Assembly (NCBI RefSeq): GCF_024213195.1
Contig: NZ_JANAVF010000001.1
Location: 558,001-622,000 of the forward strand
Direction of reading: 5' to 3'
DNA from: Streptomyces sp. TBY4
GTDB lineage: Bacteria; Actinomycetota; Actinomycetes; Streptomycetales; Streptomycetaceae
Length of the DNA stretch: 64,000 nt
The first letter of the stretch is position 1; every line of letters begins with the position of its first letter. The position numbers were made by a program, and so were the translations under genes. The notes beneath the pieces were generated by a model. That model did no database searches and was not told where the DNA came from. It worked only from the letters and a program-made list of their open reading frames with translations. Positions 43,119 through 50,729 of the stretch are shown here, piece after piece.

Positions 43119-43604
43119 CGGGACCTCCACTCGCCACGGACCGCGCCCGCCCGTACGGACGGGCACTCCTCACGCTAGTGCCGCGACCCGGCCACGGCAC
43201 GGTCCCGGGCGGTGCGGGCGAGCCCGGAGGAAACCCACCACAAGGTCCATTCAGTGCATACGCAAACAGATGAACCCGCGTGATCGGCAGCCCCGCCGTT
43301 CGGTAGCCTGAGAGGGTTCTCGGCCCCGTTGCAGGGGAGACGACATCTTCGTTATCCGCATGGACAACTGATCCATCGACGGGTAATGATCCACTCATAG
43401 TTTCCGGGAACGGCCCTGCCAGGCCCGACCCGGTCCACCCGGTGCCCAGGAGAGCGGCCGCCCAGGCCTCGCTCGCCGGCTCCGGCTGCCGCGCGCACGG
43501 TCGGGGAGGGCCCGCGCGCGGCCACCCGCGGGTCAGGGAGGCCCGGCGGGCTCCGCCGCCCTGGTCAAGGGCGCGCGGACACACGAATTCATTGGGGGGG
43601 CTCG
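43119..43604. other. Intergenic region, 486 bp, between divergent MmcQ/YjbR and PKD-protein genes
   Basis: No gene seen. It contains a direct repeat TGATCCA at 43369-43375 and 43387-43393 (18-bp period), a possible -10 TAGCCT near 43304, and several GC-rich hairpins between 43440 and 43560. A long leader for the secreted protein is likely. I could not match it to a known riboswitch. Confidence 0.4.
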
Positions 43605-45281
43605 GTGTCTCATCGCCGACTCGTAGCATCCGCGACCGTCCTCGCGGCAGGCATGGCACTCATTCCGGGGCTGGCCCAGGCCGCCGACCCCGCACCCGCG
43701 GCGGGCAAGGGCACCGGGCTCGCGCAGCCCGACCTGAACCTGGCGGCGGAGCTGGCCAAGGCCAAGGGCCAGGTCTCCAAGTCCTTCACCAGCGCGGCCG
43801 ACCGCACCGTCAAGGCCCCGGCCGCCGCCGGCGCGCCGCGGGCGAAGGCCGCCGCGGAGCCCGACTACGAGGTCGGGCTGGATGCCGGAACCACCAGCGC
43901 CCACGGCATCGAGCTGGTGTCCGAGGTCACCGCCCCGTCCGGGCAGTCCCTCACGGTCACCATCGACTGGGGCGACCAGAGCTGGTCGGAGAGCTACGGC
44001 ACCAGCGGTTCCGGAGTGGAGAAGCGCCCGCACACCTACGCCGAGGTGGGCACCTACGTCGTCACCGTCAAGGTCGAGGACCTCTCCGCCGGCACCTCCG
44101 TGACGAACAAGGTCACCGTCACGACCATGGGCTCCGAGTTCACCCCGCACACGCCGACCCGGCTCCTCGACACCCGTGACGGCACGGGCGCACGGCAGGG
44201 CAAGGTCGCGCGCAACGGCACGGCGCGCGTGAAGGTCGCCGGCGCCGGCAAGATCCCCGCCGGCGCGACCGCCGTGGTCCTCAACGTCACGGTCACCAAC
44301 ACCACCCGGGCGGGCCACATCACGGCCTTCCCCACCGGATTCCAGCGCCCGGCCACCTCGAACCTCAACTTCGAGCCCGGCCAGACGGTCCCGAACCTGG
44401 TCATCGTGCCCGTCGGCGCCGACGGAAAGGTCGATCTCTACAACAGCGGCGTGGGCACGGTCGACCTGATCGCCGACGTCACCGGCTACTTCACCCAGTC
44501 CGCCGCCAGCGGCTACACGGCGACCAACCCGAGCCGCATCGTCGACACCCGGGATGGTCTCGGCACCCGCAAGGGCCAGGTGGCCGGTTACGCCACGTTC
44601 AGCACCCCCGTCCGCGGCTACGCGGGCGTGCCCGCGGACGCGACCGCCGTGGCCCTCAACGTGACGGTCACCAACCCGAAGGACGCCGGGCACCTCACCG
44701 TCTACCCGGGCGGCCAGGTCCCCACGGCCTCCAACCTGAACTTCAGCGGCGGCCAGACCGTCGCCAACGCGGTGATCGTCCCCATCGGCTCCGACGGCAG
44801 GATCCGCGTCCGCAACGGCAGCTGGAAGGGGACCGACGTCATCGTCGACGTCGTCGGCTACTACAGCCCGGGCAGCCAGGCCGCGTACGTCCCGTTCCAG
44901 CCGATCCGCTGGCTCGACACCCGCGACACCGCCAGCTGGAAGCACGGCCCGCTCCCCAGCGGCTTCTACATCTACTCGAAGCTCAGCACCATGTACCCGG
45001 GCACCAAGGCGTTCGCCATGAACACCACGGTGACCAACCCCAAGGGCGTCGGCTTCCTCGCGGTCGCACCGGACCCGAACTCCAAGGAGGCCTACGCGGG
45101 CGGCTGGAACGTCCCGCCGGACAACCCCACCTCCTCGACCCTGAACTTCACCCCGGGCAAGACCGTCCCGAACCTGGTCCAGGCGAGCACGGGCAACCAC
45201 GGCATCGTCGACTTCTTCAACAAGAGCAACGGCTCCATCGACCTCATCATCGACATCTTCGGCGACTACGAGGTCGACTGA
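43605..45281 (+). CDS. Large secreted protein with PKD domain and three actinobacterial surface repeats
   Basis: 558 residues. Signal peptide (SHRRLVASATVLAAGMALIPGLAQA). An Ala-rich linker precedes a PKD-like beta domain (about 88-172; TVTIDWGDQSWSE, HTYAEVGTYVVTVKV). Three repeats of about 120 residues follow, each starting TRLLDTRDG/SRIVDTRDG/IRWLDTRDT, with VVLNVTVTN, TSNLNF-PGQTVPNLV and a closing DLIADVTGYF-like strand. Such repeats occur in many actinobacterial extracellular proteins and are probably adhesive or carbohydrate-related. No catalytic domain is visible. GTG start at 43605 after GGGGGGG. Confidence 0.85.
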   Translation: MSHRRLVASATVLAAGMALIPGLAQAADPAPAAGKGTGLAQPDLNLAAELAKAKGQVSKSFTSAADRTVKAPAAAGAPRAKAAAEPDYEVGLDAGTTSAHGIELVSEVTAPSGQSLTVTIDWGDQSWSESYGTSGSGVEKRPHTYAEVGTYVVTVKVEDLSAGTSVTNKVTVTTMGSEFTPHTPTRLLDTRDGTGARQGKVARNGTARVKVAGAGKIPAGATAVVLNVTVTNTTRAGHITAFPTGFQRPATSNLNFEPGQTVPNLVIVPVGADGKVDLYNSGVGTVDLIADVTGYFTQSAASGYTATNPSRIVDTRDGLGTRKGQVAGYATFSTPVRGYAGVPADATAVALNVTVTNPKDAGHLTVYPGGQVPTASNLNFSGGQTVANAVIVPIGSDGRIRVRNGSWKGTDVIVDVVGYYSPGSQAAYVPFQPIRWLDTRDTASWKHGPLPSGFYIYSKLSTMYPGTKAFAMNTTVTNPKGVGFLAVAPDPNSKEAYAGGWNVPPDNPTSSTLNFTPGKTVPNLVQASTGNHGIVDFFNKSNGSIDLIIDIFGDYEVD

Positions 45282-45334
45282 TCCACACGGGTGAGCCGCC
45301 CCGTGAGCGGTGACCGCCGCTGACCGCACGAACC

Positions 45335-45382
45335 GGCCGCCGTACGGAGCACCGGGCACCCGCCCGTGCCCGTACGGCGGCC
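45335..45382 (+). terminator. Terminator hairpin after the PKD-repeat protein gene
   Basis: 13-bp arms GGCCGCCGTACGG (45335-45347) and CCGTACGGCGGCC (45370-45382), with a second inner hairpin GGGCAC/GTGCCC. It starts 54 nt after the stop. Confidence 0.75.
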
Positions 45383-45428
45383 GCTGCATTACCCTCGGCC
45401 ACCACCGACACCGCCTGGGAGGCTCCCG

Positions 45429-46634
45429 ATGAACGCAGCTGGCCGGTACGAACCGCGCACCGCGGAACGGGAGTACGACCTCGTGCTCTTCGGCGCGACC
45501 GGGTTCGTGGGGGCGCTGACCGCCGAGTACCTCGCCGCGCACGCCCCCGCGGACTGCCGCTGGGCCCTCGCCGGGCGCGACCTCGCGAAGCTGGAGCGGC
45601 TGCGCGAGCGGCTGACCGCCCTCCACCCGCGCTGCGCGGACCTGCCGCTGCTGCGCGCGGACGCCCAGGACCCCGCGGCCACGCGCGAACTGGCCGCCTC
45701 CACCCGGGTGCTGGCCACCACGGTGGGACCGTACGTCTTGTACGGGGCCCCGCTGGTGGCGGCCTGCGCCGCGGCGGGCACCGACTACCTGGACCTGACC
45801 GGCGAGCCGGAGTTCGTGGACCGGATGTACGTCGAGCACGACGCGCGGGCCCGCGAGAGCGGCGCCCGGATCGTGCACGCCTGCGGCTTCGACTCCATCC
45901 CGGCCGACCTCGGGGCGTACTTCACGGTCGGGCAGCTTCCGGCCGGGGTCCCGCTGACCGTGGACGCCTTCCTGCGCTCCAACGCCCTGTTCTCGGGCGG
46001 CACCTTCACCACGGTGCTCACCGCGCTGGGCCGCGGACCGCAGAACCTGGCCGCCGCCCGCGCCCGCCGGATGCACGAGCCCCGGCTGCTGGGCCGGCGG
46101 GTACGGGTGCCCGTGGGCGCCCCGCGCTTCAGCCGGGAGACCGGCACCTGGGCCCTGCCGCTGCCCGTGCTCGACGTGCAGGTCGTGGCCCGGTCGGCGG
46201 CCGCGCTGGAGCGGTACGGCCCCGACTTCCGCTACCGGCACTACGCCTCCGTACGGCACCTGCCGGTCGCGGTGGGCGGTACGGCGGCGGTCGGCGGGGT
46301 GGCCGCCCTCGCGCAGATCCCGCCGGTGCGCCAGTGGCTCGCGGGCCGCTGGGAGCCGGGCCGGGGCCCGGACGCGGAGCGGCGGGCGCGGAGCTGGTTC
46401 AGCGTGCGGTTCGTGGGCGAGGGCGGCGGCCGCCGGGTCTTCACCGAGGTCTCGGGCGGCGACCCGGGGTACGGGGAGACCGCGAAGATGTTCGCGGAGT
46501 CCGCGCTCTGCCTCGCCTACGACGCCCTGCCCGAGCTCTCCGGCCAGCTGACCACCGCCGTGGCCATGGGCGACGCCCTGCTGGACCGGCTCCAGAAGGC
46601 GGGCATCCGCTTCCGCGTGGCGGCCTCGGACTGA
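45429..46634 (+). CDS. Saccharopine dehydrogenase-like NAD(P)-binding reductase (trans-acting enoyl reductase type)
   Basis: 401 residues. Rossmann motif VLFGATGFVGALTAEYLA (residues 18-35) and ALAGRDLAKLERLRERL, then TTVGPYVLYGAPLVAACAAAGTDYLDLTGEPEF, which is characteristic of the saccharopine-dehydrogenase-like family including the mycobacterial trans-acting enoyl reductase Rv2953. A hydrophobic stretch near residue 285 (VGGTAAVGGVAALAQI) suggests membrane association. Lysine biosynthesis is not implied. GGGAGG 6 nt before ATG 45429. Single gene, convergent with endonuclease V. Confidence 0.85.
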   Translation: MNAAGRYEPRTAEREYDLVLFGATGFVGALTAEYLAAHAPADCRWALAGRDLAKLERLRERLTALHPRCADLPLLRADAQDPAATRELAASTRVLATTVGPYVLYGAPLVAACAAAGTDYLDLTGEPEFVDRMYVEHDARARESGARIVHACGFDSIPADLGAYFTVGQLPAGVPLTVDAFLRSNALFSGGTFTTVLTALGRGPQNLAAARARRMHEPRLLGRRVRVPVGAPRFSRETGTWALPLPVLDVQVVARSAAALERYGPDFRYRHYASVRHLPVAVGGTAAVGGVAALAQIPPVRQWLAGRWEPGRGPDAERRARSWFSVRFVGEGGGRRVFTEVSGGDPGYGETAKMFAESALCLAYDALPELSGQLTTAVAMGDALLDRLQKAGIRFRVAASD

Positions 46635-46644
46635 GCCCGCACGT

Positions 46645-47334
46645 CTAGGCGATGGCCTCGCGCAGGGCCCGCCGGCACAGGGAGTCGGCGTGCCGGGTGG
46701 TCTCCGGGATCCGGAAACGGGGGCTCAGCGCCAGGGTGTGCGCGCAGGCGTTGTCCAGGGAGACCCGGTGGCCCACCGATACGTACACGGGCTTGATCCC
46801 GTCCTGCGTGCGCAGCGCCCGCCCGACGACCTCCCCGTCGGGTGCGCGGAGCGGGGAGGTCTCCCCGCGCCGGGCGCCCGGTTCCCCGTAGGTGAAGGTG
46901 AACGGGTTCTTCGCGACGCCGAGGGCGGGCAGCCCGGTGACCACCCCGAGGTGGCAGGCGAGCCCGAAGCGGCGCGGGTGGGCCAGCCCGTAGCCGTCGC
47001 AGACCACGAGGTCGGGCGTGACGGTCAGCGCCTCCAGCGCGGCGAGCACGGTCGGCAGCTCGCGGAAGGCCAGCAGCCCGGGAACGTAGGGGAAGCTGAC
47101 CCGGCCGACGGAGACGGCCTCCCCGACGACACGGAGGGTGGCGGCGTCGAGCACGACGGCCGCGGCGGCCACCAGGTCCCGCTCGTCGTCGTAGGCCACG
47201 TCCACACCCGCGACCAGCCCTTCCCCGGGCGGGGGACCGATTTCGGTCAGCACCACCTGGCCGCGCAGTCCGTCCTGTACCGCCCGTGCCTCGGCCTCGT
47301 CGGCGGGAGTCGCGGGAGTCTTCGCAGTCGTCAT
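46645..47334 (-). CDS. nfi: Endonuclease V (deoxyinosine 3' endonuclease)
   Basis: 229 residues. Catalytic and binding motifs are complete: AGVDVAYDD (D45), YVPGLLAFRELP (wedge and E92), LVVCDGYGLAHPRRFGLACHLG (D113) and KPVYVSVGHRVSL. Cleaves the second phosphodiester 3' to deoxyinosine during DNA repair. ATG at 47334; a TACTCT box 9 nt before it may be a leaderless -10. The end of the TnpB-like gene lies only 30 bp upstream of this ATG, so if that element inserted here the nfi promoter region may have been altered. Confidence 0.93.
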   Translation of the reverse strand: MTTAKTPATPADEAEARAVQDGLRGQVVLTEIGPPPGEGLVAGVDVAYDDERDLVAAAAVVLDAATLRVVGEAVSVGRVSFPYVPGLLAFRELPTVLAALEALTVTPDLVVCDGYGLAHPRRFGLACHLGVVTGLPALGVAKNPFTFTYGEPGARRGETSPLRAPDGEVVGRALRTQDGIKPVYVSVGHRVSLDNACAHTLALSPRFRIPETTRHADSLCRRALREAIA

Positions 47335-47364
47335 AGTGCAGCGAGAGTAGCGTCACGGATGATC

Positions 47365-49419
47365 TTAGGTTTTCCCGACTGGGGCTGAGTGTTCGGCCTT
47401 TGGGGAAAAAGTCTCGGGCTTTGCCGTGGCCGCCGCTGTGTGAGCGGGGTGGCGTGGGTGTGCAGGTGGAAGCCTGCGCCGAGTCTGGCCCCGCGCGGTC
47501 GGTGCCGTGTGGGGGTGCTCATCGTGTGCGGTGCCTGCCGCCGGCCTCGCCGCTGGTGGCGGTGGGTGGGTGACTGGGGCTGCCGCCCCGCCGGACGCTT
47601 TCCACCTGGACCATTGGCCGGTACGGCTGCTGATGGTGCTCCGGGTGGGGCGGGGACCCTGCGTCGCTGCCTGGGCACAGGGCGGTCTCTCGTCGGGGCC
47701 GGCCTCGAACGGGTCCGGGTGGGTGGGCTTGGTGTGCTGGACGGGCTGGTCCAGATCCTGAACGGTGCGGCGGATGACGTAGGTGCCATTCGCGCGGTCC
47801 AGGACGGTCAGGTGCTGGTGTTGCAGGCCTCGGGCGCCGATGCGCTGCCAGGCGGCGACGTCCCGGTCCGCGCTGTATCCACAGTCGGGGTGAGGGCAGG
47901 TGGCCCATTTCCAGCCCGGCCGGGTGCTGTCGGGGGCGGCGTGGTGACGGAAGGCGGTCAGGCAGCGGGGACAGAATCTGGAGGTGCCGCGCGCGGGGAC
48001 GATGACCACGGCTATCCCGTGTCGGGCCGCCTGATGGCGTACGTCCGCCACGATCTGCCCTCGTACTGAGCTGGAGAGGCGCGTGTTGAGGGTGCGGCCC
48101 TTGCCACGGGACTCCATGTCCCGTAGGTCCTCCAGACAGATCACCGACGCCTGCGCGGCACGGGCGTGGTCCACCATGAACCGGGCGGCCGCCTTGGAGA
48201 TCTCCGCATTGAGGCGCCGGCGCCGCCCGCTGACCCGTGAGTGTTCGGTGCGCAGCCCGGCGAGCTTGGTGACGATCGCAGGGTCGGGGTGCAGGCCGCG
48301 GGCGCGCTGGCCGCCTAGGAGTAGCTCCAGGTGGGCGGCTTTGGTCCACAGGTGTTCGGCGTGGACGCGGAGCCGGTCGGCTTTGGCCAGTGCCCCGTTC
48401 GTGCGGAGGAAGGCGGGCTGCCCGTCGGTCAGGACAGTCGGTTGAGTGCCGCCGGTCAGGGTGAGGGTGCCGCCGGTGAGGAGGGTGTTGAGCCCGTAGT
48501 CGAAGGCCACCGCCCGGGTATGTCCGTCACGGCGGGTCTTGGGGACAGCGGTGGTGTGGGCGACATCCAGGCGCAGCCGCCCACCGAGCGGGCGCAGGGT
48601 GGGGGCGTGCAGGGCGGCGGCGGCGTCGATGGTGGGTGGCAGGCGGATGCGGATCCGTACCGGATGCCAGTCGCCACGGGTGCGCGGGTCGGGGCGTACC
48701 GGAAGCCGCACGGTCAGCACCGCGTAGCGGGCTGGGTCGTCCTCGCACCGGGCCAAGGTGGCGAGCTGTTTATCGGCGGCCGCCAGCGCTACCTGCCGAC
48801 CGCCGCCCGGCGCCGCCTCCAGCTCGCACAGATCAGCGGGCAGGTGCCTGTGCACCGCAAGGAATCGCAGGACTTGACGGGTGCGGGAACGGAAGACGGA
48901 CGCGGGCACCGCAGCCCCCTGCGGACAGGCCGCCCGCAACGCCGCCCACTCCTCCACGCTGCGTTTCATCGGATCCCCGGCGGCCGGCCACGTCTCGAGG
49001 ACCGCGTCCACGAGCGCAGCGCGCCATTCAGCCGACCGCAGGACCCGCCCGGCCTGCTCCTCAGCAACCCGGCGGACCCGGTCGGGCACATACAGCCCAG
49101 CCGGAACGACAGCCGTCCAGCCCAGAGTCCGCATCGCCATCCATGCGTTCGACGGCAACCGCTCACCCGCCCGGGAAACACCCGAAGCGAGCACGGCCAG
49201 CTCGGCCCGAGACCAGTGTCCGCCGACAACCCCGCCAGCCATCGTCTCCACCAGCACAGTCAGCCAGCCCACCCGCTCAACCAGTGCGGCGACCTTCAGG
49301 ACCTCACCGCTGACGGTGTCAAAACCCCGGAACGCGATCACGGACGCACAGGCGACCCGCCCCGTCTCCCCCTCGTCCAACGCGACCTTCCGCCGCACAC
49401 CCGTCACCCCCGCCCCCAT
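47365..49419 (-). CDS. tnpB: Long TnpB-like RuvC nuclease (IS200/IS605-type OrfB)
   Basis: 684 residues; typical TnpB is about 400. RuvC catalytic residues are all present: AFDYGLN (D307), VICLEDL (E430) and SADRDVAAW (D520). The zinc ribbon is RFCPRC (C483, C486) and CPHPDC (C508, C513). After RuvC-III the canonical Asn of DxNAA is missing. Residues 1-240 form an unusually large helical N-terminal part. The last 125 residues (from about 560) are Pro/Thr/Ala/Arg-rich and lack fold, as expected where a tnpB reading frame overlaps its guide-RNA region. No Y1 or serine transposase is nearby. ATG at 49419 or GTG at 49407. Confidence 0.85.
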   Translation of the reverse strand: MGAGVTGVRRKVALDEGETGRVACASVIAFRGFDTVSGEVLKVAALVERVGWLTVLVETMAGGVVGGHWSRAELAVLASGVSRAGERLPSNAWMAMRTLGWTAVVPAGLYVPDRVRRVAEEQAGRVLRSAEWRAALVDAVLETWPAAGDPMKRSVEEWAALRAACPQGAAVPASVFRSRTRQVLRFLAVHRHLPADLCELEAAPGGGRQVALAAADKQLATLARCEDDPARYAVLTVRLPVRPDPRTRGDWHPVRIRIRLPPTIDAAAALHAPTLRPLGGRLRLDVAHTTAVPKTRRDGHTRAVAFDYGLNTLLTGGTLTLTGGTQPTVLTDGQPAFLRTNGALAKADRLRVHAEHLWTKAAHLELLLGGQRARGLHPDPAIVTKLAGLRTEHSRVSGRRRRLNAEISKAAARFMVDHARAAQASVICLEDLRDMESRGKGRTLNTRLSSSVRGQIVADVRHQAARHGIAVVIVPARGTSRFCPRCLTAFRHHAAPDSTRPGWKWATCPHPDCGYSADRDVAAWQRIGARGLQHQHLTVLDRANGTYVIRRTVQDLDQPVQHTKPTHPDPFEAGPDERPPCAQAATQGPRPTRSTISSRTGQWSRWKASGGAAAPVTHPPPPAARPAAGTAHDEHPHTAPTARGQTRRRLPPAHPRHPAHTAAATAKPETFSPKAEHSAPVGKT
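47366..47600 (-). ncRNA. Candidate guide (omega) RNA region overlapping the tnpB 3' end
   Basis: The final part of the tnpB frame encodes structureless Pro/Ala/Thr-rich sequence and ends in a hairpin: GGG with AGTC (47410-47418) pairing to CCCGACT (47374-47380) with a 2-nt bulge. TnpB guide RNAs normally overlap the 3' end of tnpB and end at the element edge, with the guide taken from flanking DNA. Limits and processing are unknown. Confidence 0.3.
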
Positions 49420-49430
49420 GTGCGATCTGC

Positions 49431-49447
49431 GGTCCGATCATCGGACC
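49431..49447. repeat. Perfect inverted repeat upstream of tnpB
   Basis: GGTCCGAT-C-ATCGGACC, with further flanking G-C pairs if one bulge is allowed. It lies 12 bp upstream of the tnpB ATG and about 75 bp inside the presumed left end. Either a transposon-end hairpin or an operator. Confidence 0.6.
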
Positions 49448-49535
49448 CGCATACGGAACGAGCCCCGCCCGACAAGGACACGCAACACCCAGGAATGCCA
49501 GACGAACCAGACGGCTGCGTGTAACCCTGGCGATC

Positions 49536-49835
49536 ATGTTCGTCATGGAGCTCACCTACACCGCGCCCGTCGAAGCCGTTGAAGAGGAGATGGACGCGCA
49601 CATCGCCTGGCTGGACGGCTACTACGCCGCCGGGATCTTCCTCGCCTCGGGCCGCAAGGTTCCGCGCGACGGGGGCGTGATCCTGGCCGGCGGGGTCTCC
49701 CGCGCGGAGATCGAGAGGATCGCGGCCGGGGACCCCTTCACGGTGGCGGGCGTCTGCTCCTACCGGATCACCGAGTTCATCGCGACGAAGACGTCCGGGG
49801 ACCTGGCGACGGTACGGGAGATCCCGGCGCTCTAG
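49536..49835 (+). CDS. YciI family protein
   Basis: 99 residues, ferredoxin-like YCII fold: FVMELTYTAPVEAVEEEMDAHIAWLDGYYAAGIFLASGRKVPRDGGVILAGG with the conserved His-Asp-like pair (H23) and the DPF motif in AAGDPFTVAGV. Such proteins are small dehydrochlorinase- or stress-related enzymes of mostly unknown substrate. ATG at 49536. Its upstream region borders the putative TnpB element. Confidence 0.85.
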   Translation: MFVMELTYTAPVEAVEEEMDAHIAWLDGYYAAGIFLASGRKVPRDGGVILAGGVSRAEIERIAAGDPFTVAGVCSYRITEFIATKTSGDLATVREIPAL

Positions 49836-49965
49836 CGGGGCGCCGCCCGGCGCCCGAATGGGCCGTCCGGGGGTGCCTTGGGCCTGTGGAGTGAGCGGGA
49901 TCCAGCCGTCCTGGGGAGGCTGCGGGGCCGGACGGCGGGCCCCGGAGCCCCGCGCCGTCCGTCAC

Positions 49966-49983
49966 CCTGTGCGATCGCACAGG
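49966..49983. promoter_or_regulatory. Perfect 18-bp palindrome upstream of the SsgA-like gene
   Basis: CCTGTGCGATCGCACAGG, perfectly self-complementary, 131 bp before the start codon at 50114. Operator for an unidentified dimeric regulator. Confidence 0.65.
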
Positions 49984-50000
49984 CGCGTTCAGGCCAATCG

Positions 50001-50014
50001 GTGACACAGCTCAC
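50001..50014. promoter_or_regulatory. CRP-like dyad upstream of the SsgA-like gene
   Basis: GTGA-CACAGC-TCAC, the half-sites and spacing of a CRP-type site. Its centre lies 33 bp (about three helical turns) from the centre of the 18-bp palindrome at 49966. Confidence 0.45.
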
Positions 50015-50113
50015 TCCGGATCGCGTGCACGGATTCCCCGTCCCACGCGTCTATCCCGTTGCCGGACCCCCACCCCGCGGCCCGGCACGAGATCCGCCGC
50101 AAGGGAGCGAGCC

Positions 50114-50530
50114 TTGATCACTGTCATCGAGCAGGCCGTGCAGGCCCGACTGGTCGCCACCGCACCGAAGGTCGACACCGTACCGGTGACGCTCTGCTAC
50201 GACCGGTCGGACCCCTTCGCCGTCCGCATGGCCTTCCCCGCTCCCGCCACCCTCGAGGGCATCGAGGTCTCGTGGACCTTCTCGCGGGAGCTGCTGGAGT
50301 CCGGGCTGGACCGCCCGTCGGGCCACGGGGACGTGCGCGTGCGCCCGTACGACGCCGACCGGACCACCGTGGAGTTCCACGCCCCCGAGGGGGTCGCGAT
50401 CGTGCTGATGGTGACGGCCGAGCTGCACCGCTTCCTGGAGCGGGCCTCGACAATCGTGCCGCCCGGCCTGGAGCACCTGTACCTCGACATGGACCAGAGC
50501 CTCGCCGAGCTGATGCGCGGCTCCTGCTGA
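50114..50530 (+). CDS. SsgA-like sporulation/cell division protein (SALP)
   Basis: 138 residues. PVTLCYDRSDPFAVRMAF, VSWTFSRELLESGLDRPSGHGDVRVRPY, VEFHAPEGVAIVLM and LERASTIVPPGLEHLYLDMDQSLAELMRG are the conserved blocks of the SsgA-like family, which steers septum placement and spore-wall processes in streptomycetes. It is not SsgB by sequence; which other SALP it is I cannot say. TTG start at 50114 with AGGGAG upstream. Preceded by 278 bp containing two dyads. Confidence 0.9.
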   Translation: MITVIEQAVQARLVATAPKVDTVPVTLCYDRSDPFAVRMAFPAPATLEGIEVSWTFSRELLESGLDRPSGHGDVRVRPYDADRTTVEFHAPEGVAIVLMVTAELHRFLERASTIVPPGLEHLYLDMDQSLAELMRGSC

Positions 50531-50561
50531 CGCCGCTCCCCCGCGCCTCCCGTTAATTCGT

Positions 50562-50591
50562 TTGCCGGCGGCTCCGGCCGGCCCGTAGCTT
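50562..50591 (+). promoter_or_regulatory. Promoter of the second ABC-F gene
   Basis: -35 TTGCCG (50562-50567), 18-bp spacer, -10 TAGCTT (50586-50591). Transcription would start near 50598, leaving a leader of about 130 nt before ATG 50730. Confidence 0.5.
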
Positions 50592-50646
50592 CGTAGACGC
50601 ACCCATCGCCGTCGAAACGGAGCAGGACGTTGCTCTTCTGAGGTCC

Positions 50647-50688
50647 GAGACACCGACCACCGCCCTCACCCGCGGTCTCCTGTGTCTC
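50647..50688 (+). promoter_or_regulatory. Structured leader (possible attenuator) of the ABC-F gene
   Basis: Arms GAGACAC (50647-50653) and GTGTCTC (50682-50688) enclose an inner hairpin ACCGC/GCGGT (50659-50663/50672-50676). GCGGTCTC could alternatively pair with the GAGAC-containing left arm, giving mutually exclusive folds. ABC-F antibiotic-protection genes are often controlled by leader attenuation. Confidence 0.4.
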
Positions 50689-50729
50689 CCCCGCGTTGCA
50701 CTCACCACTCACGCAACCTGGAGGCCTCC

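Larger units (their letters stand above)
47365..49520 (-). mobile_element. Putative IS200/IS605-like element carrying only tnpB (ends approximate)
   Basis: On the minus strand the left end could follow TTAC (49524-49521), the target tetranucleotide of IS608. A perfect 8-bp dyad GGTCCGAT-C-ATCGGACC at 49431-49447 is placed like a subterminal left-end hairpin. The right end would lie at or just past the stop codon near 47365, next to a second hairpin (47374-47418). There are no terminal inverted repeats or target duplications, as expected for this class. A tetranucleotide match is weak evidence, so the boundaries are inferred. Confidence 0.45.

Noticed and set aside
43119..43604. Possible c-di-AMP or other riboswitch before the PKD-repeat protein
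   Set aside because: I looked for the conserved ydaO-type blocks and did not find them; only a direct repeat and generic hairpins are visible.
45429..46634. Lysine-pathway saccharopine dehydrogenase
   Set aside because: Sequence fits the trans-acting enoyl reductase-like subgroup and no lysine gene is nearby.
49967..49982. 18-bp palindrome as a Streptomyces Crp site
   Set aside because: GTG and CAC are separated by 6 bp rather than 8, so the spacing does not fit; the neighbouring dyad at 50001 fits better.
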